The notes beneath the pieces are model-generated. The model was given only the letters and a program-made list of their open reading frames with translations, was not told the DNA's origin and made no database searches. A program made the translations under genes and the position numbers. Below, piece by piece: positions 30,100 through 39,133 of a DNA stretch of 64,000 nt. Numbering within the stretch: position 1 is the stretch's first letter; each line of letters opens with the position of its first letter. Source of the DNA: Glutamicibacter sp. JL.03c (GTDB lineage: Bacteria; Actinomycetota; Actinomycetes; Actinomycetales; Micrococcaceae). The DNA lies in contig NZ_CP107575.1 of assembly GCF_025854375.1 (NCBI RefSeq), positions 682,001-746,000 of the forward strand, in the 5' to 3' direction.

Positions 30100-33000
30100 T
30101 GGCATCACCAGACGGAACACGCGAGGAAGCTTTCGAGACCGAGATTGCCGAGCACCTGGCCGCGAATGGCTGGGAATACAGCATGACCGATGAAGGCTAC
30201 GACGTCGATCGGGCGATCTGGACCGATGACGTTCACTGGTGGCTGAGCGAGACCCAGCCCGAGGAATACGCCAAGGTTGTGCGCGTCGGAACTGGTGCCG
30301 AAGCCGCCGACCGCGAAGCGCTACTCAACTCCCTCGTGTCCCGTCTGGATACACCCATGAGCTCGGGCGGAGGCACACTGAACGTACTGCGCCGCAAGTT
30401 CTCCCACACCCGGGGTGCGACAGCGCATCTGCGCATGTGCCAGTTTAAGCCGGCCACGTCACTGAATCGCGAGGTCAATGAGCACTATCGCAAGGTGCGC
30501 CTGCGTGTGGTGCGTCAGGTGCACTTTTCGCCGAAGCGAGGCGACTCGCGCTCCATCGACTTGGTGTTCTTCGTCAACGGCATTCCAGCGGCGACGTGCG
30601 AGCTGAAGTCGTTCTTCAAGCAAGAATGGCGCAACGCCGTCACCCAGTACCGCAAGGACCGCAGCCCGGCCGGTCAACCGCTGCTAGGCTTCGGCACCCG
30701 TGCGCTCGTGCACTTCGCCGTGGACGACGACCAAGTGCATATGACGACCAAGCTCAACGGGGAGAAGACCTACTTCCTGCCGTTCAACCGCGGACACGAC
30801 GACACCGGAGCCTCGGGCAACCCCGCGAATCCGAATGGAGCCGCCACCTCGTACCTGTGGGAGCAGGTGCTCCATCGAGACAACTGGCTGGCTATCCTCG
30901 GTTCGCAGATGTTCTTGAAGGACGAGACCCATGAGGATCCTGCCACCGGCCGGATCAAGCATTCCACCGCGCTGATGTTCCCGCGCTATCACCAATGGCG
31001 CGCGGTGACGAAGTTGGTTGACTCCATCAGCCTTGAGGGACCCGGACAGCGGTACTTGATTGAGCACTCAGCGGGGTCGGGCAAGACCAACACCATCGCC
31101 TGGACGGCGCACAGGCTGGCCCGCCTGCACGACCAGTCGAACCAGAAGACCTTCGACAAGGTCCTGATTGTCTCCGATCGCCGTGTACTGGACAAACAGC
31201 TGCAACAGGCCGTCGAGCAGGTCGACGACACCGTCGGCACCGTCTCAGTCATCGATTCTGCGGCCGTGCGCCGTTCCGGCGGTTCAAAATCACGAGCGTT
31301 GCTGGATGCTTTGACCGGTTCGGCGCTGATCATCGTCGTCACGATCCAGACTTTCCCGTTCGTGAAGGGACTGCTGGATACGACGCTGGGTGACAAGAAC
31401 TTCGCGGTGATCATCGACGAGGCCCACACCTCGCAGTCCGGTAAGACCGCCGCTGACCTGAAGAAAGTCCTCACAAGCGGGGGAGAACTCACTGATGATG
31501 AGGAACTCGACAGCCAAGACGTCATCAACCAGGTGGTGGAGGCCGACCTCGCCCGTGAGCAGAAGATCGCTGCCGAAACAGCTGCCCGTGCCGGTTCGCG
31601 CAACGTCTCGCTGTTGGCATTCACCGCGACACCCAAACACAAGACGAAGATGCTGTTTGGCCGGATGAACGACGATGGCACGCCCGTGTCCTTCGACGTC
31701 TACTCGATGCGTCAGGCAATCGAGGAGGAATTCATCCTCGACGTACTACGTGGCTACCAGACCTACAAGACCGCCTTCGAGATCGAGCAGACTGATGACA
31801 AGGGGATTATCACCAGCATCACCGCTGGGGCAGACGACCCGCTGGTGGACTCCAAAGCCGCCACGCGACAGATCATGCGCTTCGCCAAGCTGCATCCGAC
31901 GAACGTGGGGCAGAAGGTCGATGTCATCGTCGAGCACTTCCGCGCGAACGTCGCCCACCTGCTCGACGGGCATGCCAAGGCCATGGTCGTCACCGACTCC
32001 CGCCAGGCCGCCGTGCGCTACAAGATCGAGACTGACAAGTATCTGGCCCAGAAGGGATACGGCTATCAGTCCATCGTCGCGTTCAGCGACAAGATCAGCG
32101 ACGAGGAGTACGACCTCACCGACGCCACCGAGGCGACCATGAACCCGGGGCTCAGTTCCGATCTGGCGCGCGAATTCGGCCGGCCGGAGTACCGGCTGAT
32201 GCTCGTGGCCGACAAGTTCCAGACGGGCTTCGATCAGCCGCTGCTGTGCGCGATGTACGTCGACAAGAAGCTGCCCGACGTCCACGCGGTCCAGACGCTG
32301 TCCCGGCTGAACAGGACGTACCGTGCGCCGTCGGGGGAGAAGAAGGAACGGACGTTCGTGCTCGACTTCGTCAATGATCCGCAGGACATCCGCAATGCGT
32401 TCCTGCAGTACTACTCCGAGGCGCATGTCGAGACGGCCACCGATCCGAACCTCGTGCATAAATTGGCAACCAAGTTGTCCCAGCCGCGTATCTACACGCA
32501 GGCTGACGTGGAGCGGTATGCGAAGGCTTGGTGGGTGCGTACCCAGTCCCACAGTGCGTTGACCGCGGCGGTAACTCCGGCACGCGACGAGTGTGTGGCC
32601 CGGTGGGCTGATGCTTCTGAACGAGATGACACCCAGGCTCTCGATGAGCTGCGCACGTTCAAGAAGGATTGCGGTTCGTTCGTCCGCCTGTACGACTTCA
32701 TGTCTCAGGTCGTCGACTACGGCACTAGCGATCTGGAAAAACTCGCTGAGTTCCTGCGCCAGCTCACTAGGTTATTGCCATCCGACGATGCTATTGCCTC
32801 GGTGGATGTTTCCGGACTTGAGCTGCGCAAGGTCCGGCAAATCGACCGGGGCAAGGCCGACATCGGTCTATCCGGTGACTTAGACACCCCGGTGCTCCCC
32901 GGGATCTCCGGAGTCGGTTCGCATGTCTCCCGGCAAAACCCGCAGCAGGAACTGCTCTCGGACATCGTGGCCAGGATCAATGCGCTGTTCGGCGCGGAGT

Positions 33001-33302
33001 TTGCCGATCCGCAGATCCAGGGTTTCGTGATCGCCGCAGCCGGCATGGCCGAGGAAGATCCACGCATCGCCGACCAGATCGACCACAACGCTCTCGACCA
33101 GTTCATGGCGTCGCCTGAACTGCGAGAGACGCTCATGGATGCTGCGGTGCTGAACGAAGGAGCCTTCGGAAAGCTTACCGGTGCGCTAACTGGCCAGAAC
33201 GAGCGCGCAGAAGAGTTTATCCGATTGATAGGTCGCTACCTCTACCGGACACGTCGCTTTAGAACTGAGAATTCTGAAAGCGACGGGAATCAAGCATTAT
33301 GA
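30099..33302 (+). CDS. hsdR: Type I restriction endonuclease subunit R
   Basis: A 1067-residue motor and nuclease subunit. The PD-(D/E)XK nuclease core is near the N terminus: RSIDLVFFVNG (Asp154) and ATCELK (Glu168, Lys170). The SF2 translocase follows, with Walker A HSAGSGKT (323-330), DEAH in VIIDEAHTSQSG, FTATPKHKT (motif III) and QTLSRLNRTYR (motif VI). The C-terminal helical part contacts HsdM. The ATG overlaps the hsdS stop by one base (TAATG). All three subunits look intact, so the system is probably active. Confidence 0.96.
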   Translation: MASPDGTREEAFETEIAEHLAANGWEYSMTDEGYDVDRAIWTDDVHWWLSETQPEEYAKVVRVGTGAEAADREALLNSLVSRLDTPMSSGGGTLNVLRRKFSHTRGATAHLRMCQFKPATSLNREVNEHYRKVRLRVVRQVHFSPKRGDSRSIDLVFFVNGIPAATCELKSFFKQEWRNAVTQYRKDRSPAGQPLLGFGTRALVHFAVDDDQVHMTTKLNGEKTYFLPFNRGHDDTGASGNPANPNGAATSYLWEQVLHRDNWLAILGSQMFLKDETHEDPATGRIKHSTALMFPRYHQWRAVTKLVDSISLEGPGQRYLIEHSAGSGKTNTIAWTAHRLARLHDQSNQKTFDKVLIVSDRRVLDKQLQQAVEQVDDTVGTVSVIDSAAVRRSGGSKSRALLDALTGSALIIVVTIQTFPFVKGLLDTTLGDKNFAVIIDEAHTSQSGKTAADLKKVLTSGGELTDDEELDSQDVINQVVEADLAREQKIAAETAARAGSRNVSLLAFTATPKHKTKMLFGRMNDDGTPVSFDVYSMRQAIEEEFILDVLRGYQTYKTAFEIEQTDDKGIITSITAGADDPLVDSKAATRQIMRFAKLHPTNVGQKVDVIVEHFRANVAHLLDGHAKAMVVTDSRQAAVRYKIETDKYLAQKGYGYQSIVAFSDKISDEEYDLTDATEATMNPGLSSDLAREFGRPEYRLMLVADKFQTGFDQPLLCAMYVDKKLPDVHAVQTLSRLNRTYRAPSGEKKERTFVLDFVNDPQDIRNAFLQYYSEAHVETATDPNLVHKLATKLSQPRIYTQADVERYAKAWWVRTQSHSALTAAVTPARDECVARWADASERDDTQALDELRTFKKDCGSFVRLYDFMSQVVDYGTSDLEKLAEFLRQLTRLLPSDDAIASVDVSGLELRKVRQIDRGKADIGLSGDLDTPVLPGISGVGSHVSRQNPQQELLSDIVARINALFGAEFADPQIQGFVIAAAGMAEEDPRIADQIDHNALDQFMASPELRETLMDAAVLNEGAFGKLTGALTGQNERAEEFIRLIGRYLYRTRRFRTENSESDGNQAL

Positions 33303-33370
33303 GTCAACCACAGCGAGCAGCCTGGCGGGCGATCCTGAATTATAGTTCCTGTTAATCGGGATGAAGCAGC

Positions 33371-34156
33371 ATGAGACGTCTTGCAACTTATGAATTACAA
33401 GATAAGTTGCCGATACAACTAAACCTCAGTCGATACCTTGAATCTTGTTGTCACATGAACGAATTAGGCTCTACAGCGTCGATGATGCGGCATACTAAGT
33501 TTGTGCAGAATTCTAAGTTAGTAGTCGATGATATTAAGAGTGGCCTTTCCCATCTCGATTCTTCGACATTCACGAACCTCCACATTCTGGACAGGCTTCC
33601 AGCAATATTCAACTCCAGACAAGAGTACGCAAATTGGCGAGCGCAAGTTGCCGAAGGGTTGGGAGTGGACCCTCTAAACGTGGTTATAGTTGGGAGCACT
33701 TCTGTTGGCATCAGTTTGTCTCCTAACCCCGCCAAATTTATGAGACCCTTTCACAGTGAGTCTGACGTAGATCTGGCTGTGGTTAGCTCACGACATTTCG
33801 ACGAGGCCTGGAGATGGCTTCGAAATCTTGGCCCAGCAGAAAGTATTAATGCAACAGCAAAAGACACAGCAGACCTGTTAAAATGGCATAGAAGAAGCCT
33901 CGTTTTCGATGGGACAATCGCTACTGACAAGCTACTCCCATACTTGCCATTCGGAGCGCACTGGGCAAGCGTGTTGGGGCGAGCCGGTACACTTGCGCCG
34001 ACTCAAGACAGGGATGTCAAAGCGAGGATCTACCGAGATTTCGACTCTCTTCGTTCGTATCACCAGAGGAATGTCGAGAAGTTAATGCTTGAACATCAGG
34101 CACGAGAATTATCAGACGATCCAAGTACCCCGGCGTTAGCCGAGAAGGACGAGTGA
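33371..34156 (+). CDS. Pol-beta-type nucleotidyltransferase-fold protein
   Basis: A 261-residue protein. The segment VVIVGSTSVGISL, then SESDVDLAVVS gives the nucleotidyltransferase signature (Gly108-Ser109 and Asp132-x-Asp134). A third acidic residue is less clear, perhaps Asp187 in the FDGTIATDK region. It ends with a helical region. The stop is 4 bp before the next gene, so the two are coupled. Base composition is markedly AT-richer than hsdMSR. It is not a recognisable CBASS cyclase or MNT antitoxin; the role is unknown. The start is uncertain (33371, 33455 and 33482 are in frame). Confidence 0.65.
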   Translation: MRRLATYELQDKLPIQLNLSRYLESCCHMNELGSTASMMRHTKFVQNSKLVVDDIKSGLSHLDSSTFTNLHILDRLPAIFNSRQEYANWRAQVAEGLGVDPLNVVIVGSTSVGISLSPNPAKFMRPFHSESDVDLAVVSSRHFDEAWRWLRNLGPAESINATAKDTADLLKWHRRSLVFDGTIATDKLLPYLPFGAHWASVLGRAGTLAPTQDRDVKARIYRDFDSLRSYHQRNVEKLMLEHQARELSDDPSTPALAEKDE

Positions 34157-34160
34157 CATT

Positions 34161-35255
34161 ATGTCCATTCAGCAGTATTTCGGAGGGCAGCGTTTCCTTG
34201 AAGCAACAACTCATACCATTGCATGGTTTTGGAAAAGATACCATCAAAATGAGCTAGAACTTCAGCCTCCATTCCAAAGGAATCCTGTCTGGCAGGAGAA
34301 ACAGCAGGCATATCTCATTGACACGGTACTAAGGGGTTACCCGATCCCAGAACTTTACCTACAGACGGTTGTAGACGCCGTGGGGGAAGAAAAATACGTG
34401 GTTGTAGACGGGCAGCAGCGAATTCGCGCATGTATGGCTTTCTTAGCTGGAGAATTCGCCCTTGGAGATGACTCGGGTGCCTTGGCTGGATCATTTTTTG
34501 ACGAGCTCGAAGACGAACAAAAGAAGCAGATATTCGAGTACAAATTTGTGGTACGTGAGTTACCACAACTTTCGGAACCTGAGATACGAGGTATCTTCGA
34601 GCGTCTGAACCGCAATAATGTTGCCTTAAATGCTCAGGAGATCCGTCATGCGACTTACTGGGGCGAATTCATCTCGACCATGAAGGAGATTAGCCAAGAT
34701 GAATTCTGGGTGACTTCCGGGGTATTCACTAGTAACGATATTCGTCGCATGCTTGATATTGAGTTTGTAAGTGAACTAGCGGTAGCTCACCTATACGGTC
34801 TTCAAAATAAGAAAGCTTCTCTTGACAAATATTACAAAAATTTTGAATCAGAGTTTCCGGACCGTCGGGAAATTGAGAAGATTTTCAGAATAGTTCTAGG
34901 GGAACTGGGGCAAATATTAAAGTGGCCGACACGGACCCGATGGAGCAAGAAGACGGACTTTTACACTCTATTTCTTGTAATGGCGAAACATGTGACAGCA
35001 ATGCCTTTTGATCGAGATTTGCGCCAAAATCTAACAGAAAAGCTTGAAATATTTTCCACGAACGTGGCCTCACACCTATCTGTTACCGATAATGATGATT
35101 CGAACAGCATAGAACAGGCATTGGGCTATTCCCGTGGTGTTCGGGCCTCCAGCGATTTGGGAAGTCGCAAGATTCGCAACGCTGCTTTGGAAAGTTACCT
35201 ATTCGGATTGCCTTATGAGCTCCCTGAAGTACTAGACGAGGACGAGAACGCCTAG
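34161..35255 (+). CDS. DUF262 (GmrS-like) protein
   Basis: A 364-residue protein of the DUF262 family, whose N-terminal ParB/Srx-like fold occurs in GmrSD-type restriction enzymes and other defence proteins. Markers are LQPPFQRNPVW (about 34-44), YVVVDGQQRIRACMAFL (Asp83-Gly-Gln-Gln-Arg87) and FERLNRNNVALNAQEIR (about 150-166). There is no HNH (DUF1524) domain at the C terminus, so it is not a full GmrSD. It follows the nucleotidyltransferase gene by 4 bp and ends 45 bp before the first IS end. Probably part of a two-gene accessory module. Confidence 0.8.
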   Translation: MSIQQYFGGQRFLEATTHTIAWFWKRYHQNELELQPPFQRNPVWQEKQQAYLIDTVLRGYPIPELYLQTVVDAVGEEKYVVVDGQQRIRACMAFLAGEFALGDDSGALAGSFFDELEDEQKKQIFEYKFVVRELPQLSEPEIRGIFERLNRNNVALNAQEIRHATYWGEFISTMKEISQDEFWVTSGVFTSNDIRRMLDIEFVSELAVAHLYGLQNKKASLDKYYKNFESEFPDRREIEKIFRIVLGELGQILKWPTRTRWSKKTDFYTLFLVMAKHVTAMPFDRDLRQNLTEKLEIFSTNVASHLSVTDNDDSNSIEQALGYSRGVRASSDLGSRKIRNAALESYLFGLPYELPEVLDEDENA

Positions 35256-35292
35256 TCTCGATGCTTCATGAGGTGCCTCGATAAAACTTCGC

Positions 35293-35344
35293 ATAACCTG
35301 GCTCTTCGGGTTATAGCGTCGTGACCCGAAAATAAGCTCGGGTC
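35293..35344 (+). terminator. Two hairpins behind the DUF262 gene
   Basis: ATAACC/GGTTAT (35293-35298 with 35309-35314) and GACCCGA/TCGGGTC (35323-35329 with 35338-35344) form two hairpins 40-90 bp after the stop. They overlap the ISL3-type end starting at 35300 and lack a T-tract, so the terminator role is uncertain. Confidence 0.3.
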
Positions 35345-35841
35345 GCAGTCCTCTGTGAGGATGAGTATTGTCCAGACATGCACCAATATGGAACTATAAG
35401 CCATGTTCAACGGATACCGGGCCAAACGACGCTGCGTCTATACTTCTGTACCCCACCGACCACCGCGCCTCACCGCTTCCCATGAAGTCGCCGGACGACA
35501 AGTTCTAATCGAGCCGGTCGCCACCAAAGCAGCCTGCCCCTCCTGCAAGGTACTGACCGCGAGGATCCGAACCACGCCGGCGCACCGGGTCAAGGACCTG
35601 TCAGCCGGCGACGACGATCTGCAAGTCTTGGTCTGGAAGCGGCGCATGGCCTGCCAAGAACCGGTATCCGAGAACGGCGTTCCTTCGTGGAAACCACTGA
35701 CCGGCTGCCCCTTTGCGGCAGGCCTACCACCAGGCCCGCCCAACAACGGGTGAACGAAATGAGCTACGAGCTGCGTCCGCTCACTCTGGCGGCTTCCGCA
35801 CGCGGAATGTCTTGGCCTACCGAGATGGCCAGGATGAACAC
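35300..35841 (+). mobile_element. Truncated ISL3-family element (left copy)
   Basis: It starts with GGCTCTTCGGGTTATAGCG. The end of the right ISL3 copy (38925, read leftwards) reads GGCTCTTCGATTTTTAGCG, so this looks like the outer end of an ISL3-type element. The body holds only the first part of a transposase and stops where the IS3-like end begins at about 35842. Confidence 0.6.
35403..35840 (+). pseudogene. ISL3 transposase, N-terminal remnant
   Basis: The first 80 residues carry the ISL3 zinc-finger region (ACPSCKVLTARIRTTPAHRVKDL, VWKRRMAC). After a frameshift near 35740, homology continues as NEMSYELRPLTLAASARGMSW, matching the right copy. The catalytic part is missing. It cannot be functional. 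Confidence 0.75.
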
Positions 35842-36105
35842 TGAATCGCACCGGGTTTAATAGAGGCAAGGAAATTGGAAAAGGAACACTTCTCTCTTGC
35901 CGATCAAATGCACCGATGAACTTAAGACCCGCGCCGTGGACCTCGTGATCCACGCGCTGGCCGATCCAAGCACAGCGAACGGCGCCATCAGCCGCGTGGC
36001 CAAGGAGCTGGGCCTGAGCAGTGAAACGCTGCGCACTTGGGTGCGCAACTACAAGAACAGCGGCGCGATGACGCTGGCCCAGTCCATTGTCCTGGAAGCT
36101 GATAA
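35842..36105 (+). mobile_element. Truncated IS3-family element
   Basis: It begins with TGAATCGCACCGGGTTTAAT, the kind of end seen on actinobacterial IS3 elements, followed by the first half of OrfA. Everything after about 36105 is unlike IS3 and is taken up by the upstream region of the IS110 element. Confidence 0.6.
35897..36105 (+). pseudogene. IS3 OrfA remnant
   Basis: Residues 1-69 (PIKCTDELKTRAVDLVI, then RVAKELGLSSETLRTWV) are the helix-turn-helix of an IS3 OrfA. The frame stays open to 36187, but the last 27 residues are unrelated. OrfB, the DDE transposase, is absent. Confidence 0.7.
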
Positions 36106-36189
36106 GCGGCTCTTCAAAGTAAGCGTGGCGCAGGATGCTCAGCAGGGCCGTAGCCCCGCCGTGTACAACAGTATCTGTGAGACTTGAGG

Positions 36190-36471
36190 TGGCTGGTCTG
36201 GGACTAGCTGGCAGGATAGGAACCAGCCGCCCCACCCTGGATGTGACTCAAACAATATCTGACCTGTCACAGTGTCATGCTTCGGACTTGTCCATCTAAC
36301 TGGGGTGGGTCGGCCGGGACCAAGCCGGCCCGCCACGGTAGCTTCATCAGAAGAATGTCCACCCCCAACTAGAGGGTGTGACCCATCACAGTACTGTTCC
36401 GTAGTGACCTTTACCCGGACTGGTGCCGGCCGTTCACGGCCGACCGAGAAAATCCAGGAAAGGAAACTACG
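36190..36471 (+). ncRNA. Candidate bridge RNA region of the IS110 element
   Basis: The roughly 280 bp before the IS110 transposase has no reading frame of its own but several stable hairpins: GGCTGGT/ACCAGCC (36191-36197 with 36222-36228), GGCCGG/CCGGCC (36312-36317 with 36325-36330) and CGGCCG/CGGCCG (36427-36432 with 36437-36442). IS110-family elements are known to encode a structured bridge (seeker) RNA in this flank. The assignment rests on position and structure only; exact ends are unknown. Confidence 0.4.
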
Positions 36472-37560
36472 GTGACCGCACAACCTATCGTCGCGCATTG
36501 CCACCCATTTGTCGTGGGTGTCGACACGCACGCACGAAATCATGTTTACGCCACCATCGATTCCAGCAACGGCGCCCTGCTCGATACCCAGTCGTTTCCA
36601 GTGAGCAGTACCGGCATCAACCGGGCCGTCAACTGGGTCGCCCGACGCACCCAAGGCGCAGCAGACACGCTCTGGGTCATTGAAGGAGCTGCCACGTACG
36701 GAGCGATCCTTGCCGGCACCGTTGCCGCCCACGGATTCCCCGTCACCGAGGCACCACGCATGAGCAAAAAGCAGAACCGCGGCGTAGGAAAAACCGATGC
36801 CTTGGACGCCCAGCGACTGGCCAGGGCCTCTCTCCCGCTGCCGGTAGACAAATTGCGCCATCCGCGGCTGCATGAAGGAATTCGGCAAGGTCTGCGCATC
36901 CTCGTCACGGCACGCAGCTCGATGGCGAAAGACCGCACCAGGTCGGTCAACGCCTTGAACGCTTTGGTGCGCTGCAACGCCCTGGGGATCGACGCCCGCA
37001 AGAAGCTGACCGGTAGCCAAATCACCGAGGTCAGCCGGTGGCGGGAACGGGAAAAAGAACTGTCGCTGAGGATTGCACGCGCCGAAGCGGTGCGACTGGC
37101 CAAGCATATTCTGGACTTGGATCAGCATCTGACGGCCAATGAGCAGCAGTTGGATGAACTGGTTAGGGTCAGCGAAGCGGCGCCGTTGTTGGGTGAGATC
37201 GGCTTCAAGGCAATCACGGCAGCGAAGTGTTTCGTCGCGTGGTCCCATGAAGGGCGAGTGCGTGATGAGGCGGCGTTTGCCTGCTTGGCTGGGGTGAATC
37301 CGATTCCTGCGTCATCGGGGAACACAACCCGCTATCGAATTAATCGAGGCGGTGATCGGTCATTGAATTCTGCCCTGCATATGGCTGCGATCACGCGCAT
37401 GACCTATGACGAGGAGACGCTAATTTACGTTGAGAAGCGCCGGACTGAAGGCAAGAGCAATCGGGAGATCCGCAGATGCATCAAGCGTTATCTGGCCCGT
37501 CGAATTTTCAAGATCTTCAGTATTTCAGCACAGATCGATGAGGTTCCGGTTGCGGCTTGA
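36472..37560 (+). CDS. IS110-family transposase (DEDD recombinase)
   Basis: A 362-residue protein with the two IS110 domains. The N-terminal RuvC-like DEDD domain has VVGVDTHARNHVYATID, VIEGAATYG and RGVGKTDALDAQRLARA. The C-terminal domain (Transposase_20, about 215-330) ends in FACLAGVNPIPASSGNTTRYRINRGGDRSLNSALHM, which holds the conserved Ser. It appears full length, hence probably active. No terminal inverted repeats were seen, as usual for the family. It is the only intact transposase of the IS pile-up. Confidence 0.93.
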   Translation: MTAQPIVAHCHPFVVGVDTHARNHVYATIDSSNGALLDTQSFPVSSTGINRAVNWVARRTQGAADTLWVIEGAATYGAILAGTVAAHGFPVTEAPRMSKKQNRGVGKTDALDAQRLARASLPLPVDKLRHPRLHEGIRQGLRILVTARSSMAKDRTRSVNALNALVRCNALGIDARKKLTGSQITEVSRWREREKELSLRIARAEAVRLAKHILDLDQHLTANEQQLDELVRVSEAAPLLGEIGFKAITAAKCFVAWSHEGRVRDEAAFACLAGVNPIPASSGNTTRYRINRGGDRSLNSALHMAAITRMTYDEETLIYVEKRRTEGKSNREIRRCIKRYLARRIFKIFSISAQIDEVPVAA

Positions 37561-38925
37561 CAGACATGGAAGAGTCCGAAGCCGGTAATGACCATGATTC
37601 CGATAACCCCGGCCAGTGCGTTTCAGGTCCTTCGCCGTCAGATTAGACGCCTCGATCCGTGCGTTCGTCAGCCTCGTTCGCACGAACACCAGCAGTTCGC
37701 TGCGCCACGCACTCAACGTCCTGAACAGTGATTTCGCCTCGACCATTTTTATTGCTCGCACCGACTTCTCCAGCACCGCCCACCTGGCCTGGAACTCATG
37801 AACATCCGTGGCCCGCAGCAGGTCCCTCACGTGTTCCTTGATCCCATAGACCACTGGCGAGTTCGGGATCAGTTTCAAGGATCAATTTGAGGCGCTCCAC
37901 TTGCTTGATCGACAGGTTCTCCAGATTGCAGGTCAATAATTTCCGGTACTTATACGCCGGAACCGTGATCCTGCCGCGGCGCTCGTGCACCTCGTGGGAG
38001 CGCCGGCGGCGCACCTGGGTGATCATCAGGTTCGCCCGCTGGATCACATGGAAATGATCCACGCTGATCTTCGCCTTAAGCAGGGTTTCCCGCACCGTCT
38101 TGCGGAACTGTGAAGACATGTCGATCGCCACGACCTGCACCGGCTGACGCCAGTACCGCAGCCGGGCCTTCAGCCATTTCTTCACCGCCGCACCGCGGCA
38201 CCCATCCACGATATCCAGGATCTTCCCCGTATCCAGGTCGGTGAACACGATGGACCACGGCTCGATCCGCACTACTTTTCCGCTACGGCCTCGCGCGTAG
38301 CAGACCTTGCGGAAACAGCGTTCGTCGATGCCGAGGCGGCGGATGAACATGCTGTCCACGTCCCCGACCAGTTCGCCGACGGTGGTCAGACGGGCCATGA
38401 CCGAAGGCCATGAGACTGAGTGCGCGGCAGCGACCCGGGACATGGCACGCGGCTCGTAGCTCATCTCCTCCACGAGCCGTTGGAGAGCCTGGCGCTGATC
38501 CGTGCGCGGACTGGCAGCTGGTCGGTGGTTTGTGCGAAGGACCGCCGTTCGCAAGCCTGCTCTTGGCAGGCCATGCGCCGCTTGCGAACCAGGACTTGCA
38601 GGCCATCACCGCCGGCTGGCAGGTCCTTGCCCCGGTGCACTGGCCTGGCCTGGATCCGGGTGGTCAGCACGCCACAGGAAGGCCAGGCAGCTTCGGTCGA
38701 TATCGGTTCGACAAGTACTTGTCGCCCGGAAGATTCGTGAGTGGCAGAGATGACGCGGTAGTCGGTGAGGTTCAACAGAATCGACGCAGCATCGATTGGC
38801 CCGGTCTACTTGAACACGGCTCGTAGTTCCTTGCAGATGAATTTATTTTAGTCGACATCCATCTTCGCAGAGGAGCTGCGAGCCTTACTTATGTTGGGAT
38901 CACCACGCTAAAAATCGAAGAGCCG
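37561..38925 (-). mobile_element. Degenerate ISL3-family element (right copy)
   Basis: This copy runs leftwards from an end at 38925 (reading GGCTCTTCGATTTTTAGCG on the minus strand) to about 37567, where IS110 cuts off its C-terminal end. It is inverted relative to the left ISL3 remnant. Confidence 0.65.
37567..38775 (-). pseudogene. ISL3-family transposase, frameshifted
   Basis: The protein is spread over three frames. The N-terminal zinc-finger part is at 38775-about 38500 (AWPSCGVLTTRI, KRRMACQE). The central DDE part is at 38554-37880 (GIDERCFRKVCYARGRSGK, VVAIDMSSQFRKTV, VDHFHVIQRANLMI). The C-terminal part is at 37878-37567 (NARIEASNLTAKDLKRTGRGY). Two frameshifts and the truncated end make it inactive. 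Confidence 0.85.
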
Positions 38926-39133
38926 GTATAGCCTCTGTCGCTAGTGACTCATTCCATTCGACGTCTGTTGAAGTTATTTTCACTCGCCCAAGGGACTACC
39001 TCCCGAGCACACGGACAAAGTAGTACCGCGCCAGGCGCAGCGGGCCAGCCTGCATGGTACGTTCGCTATGCAGCTGAGGAAAAAGAGTAACTAGTACCGG
39101 CGTGGAACGGAAATAACCCGCTCGCGAGAATGA

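Noticed and set aside
33371-34156. Nucleotidyltransferase as a CBASS cyclase or MNT/HEPN antitoxin
   Set aside because: No neighbouring CBASS effector (Cap-type nuclease, phospholipase, TM) or HEPN toxin is present, and the size and surrounding motifs do not fit either family well.
35300-38925. Composite transposon bounded by two ISL3 copies
   Set aside because: Both copies are truncated inside, are inverted, and enclose only other IS sequence with no cargo.
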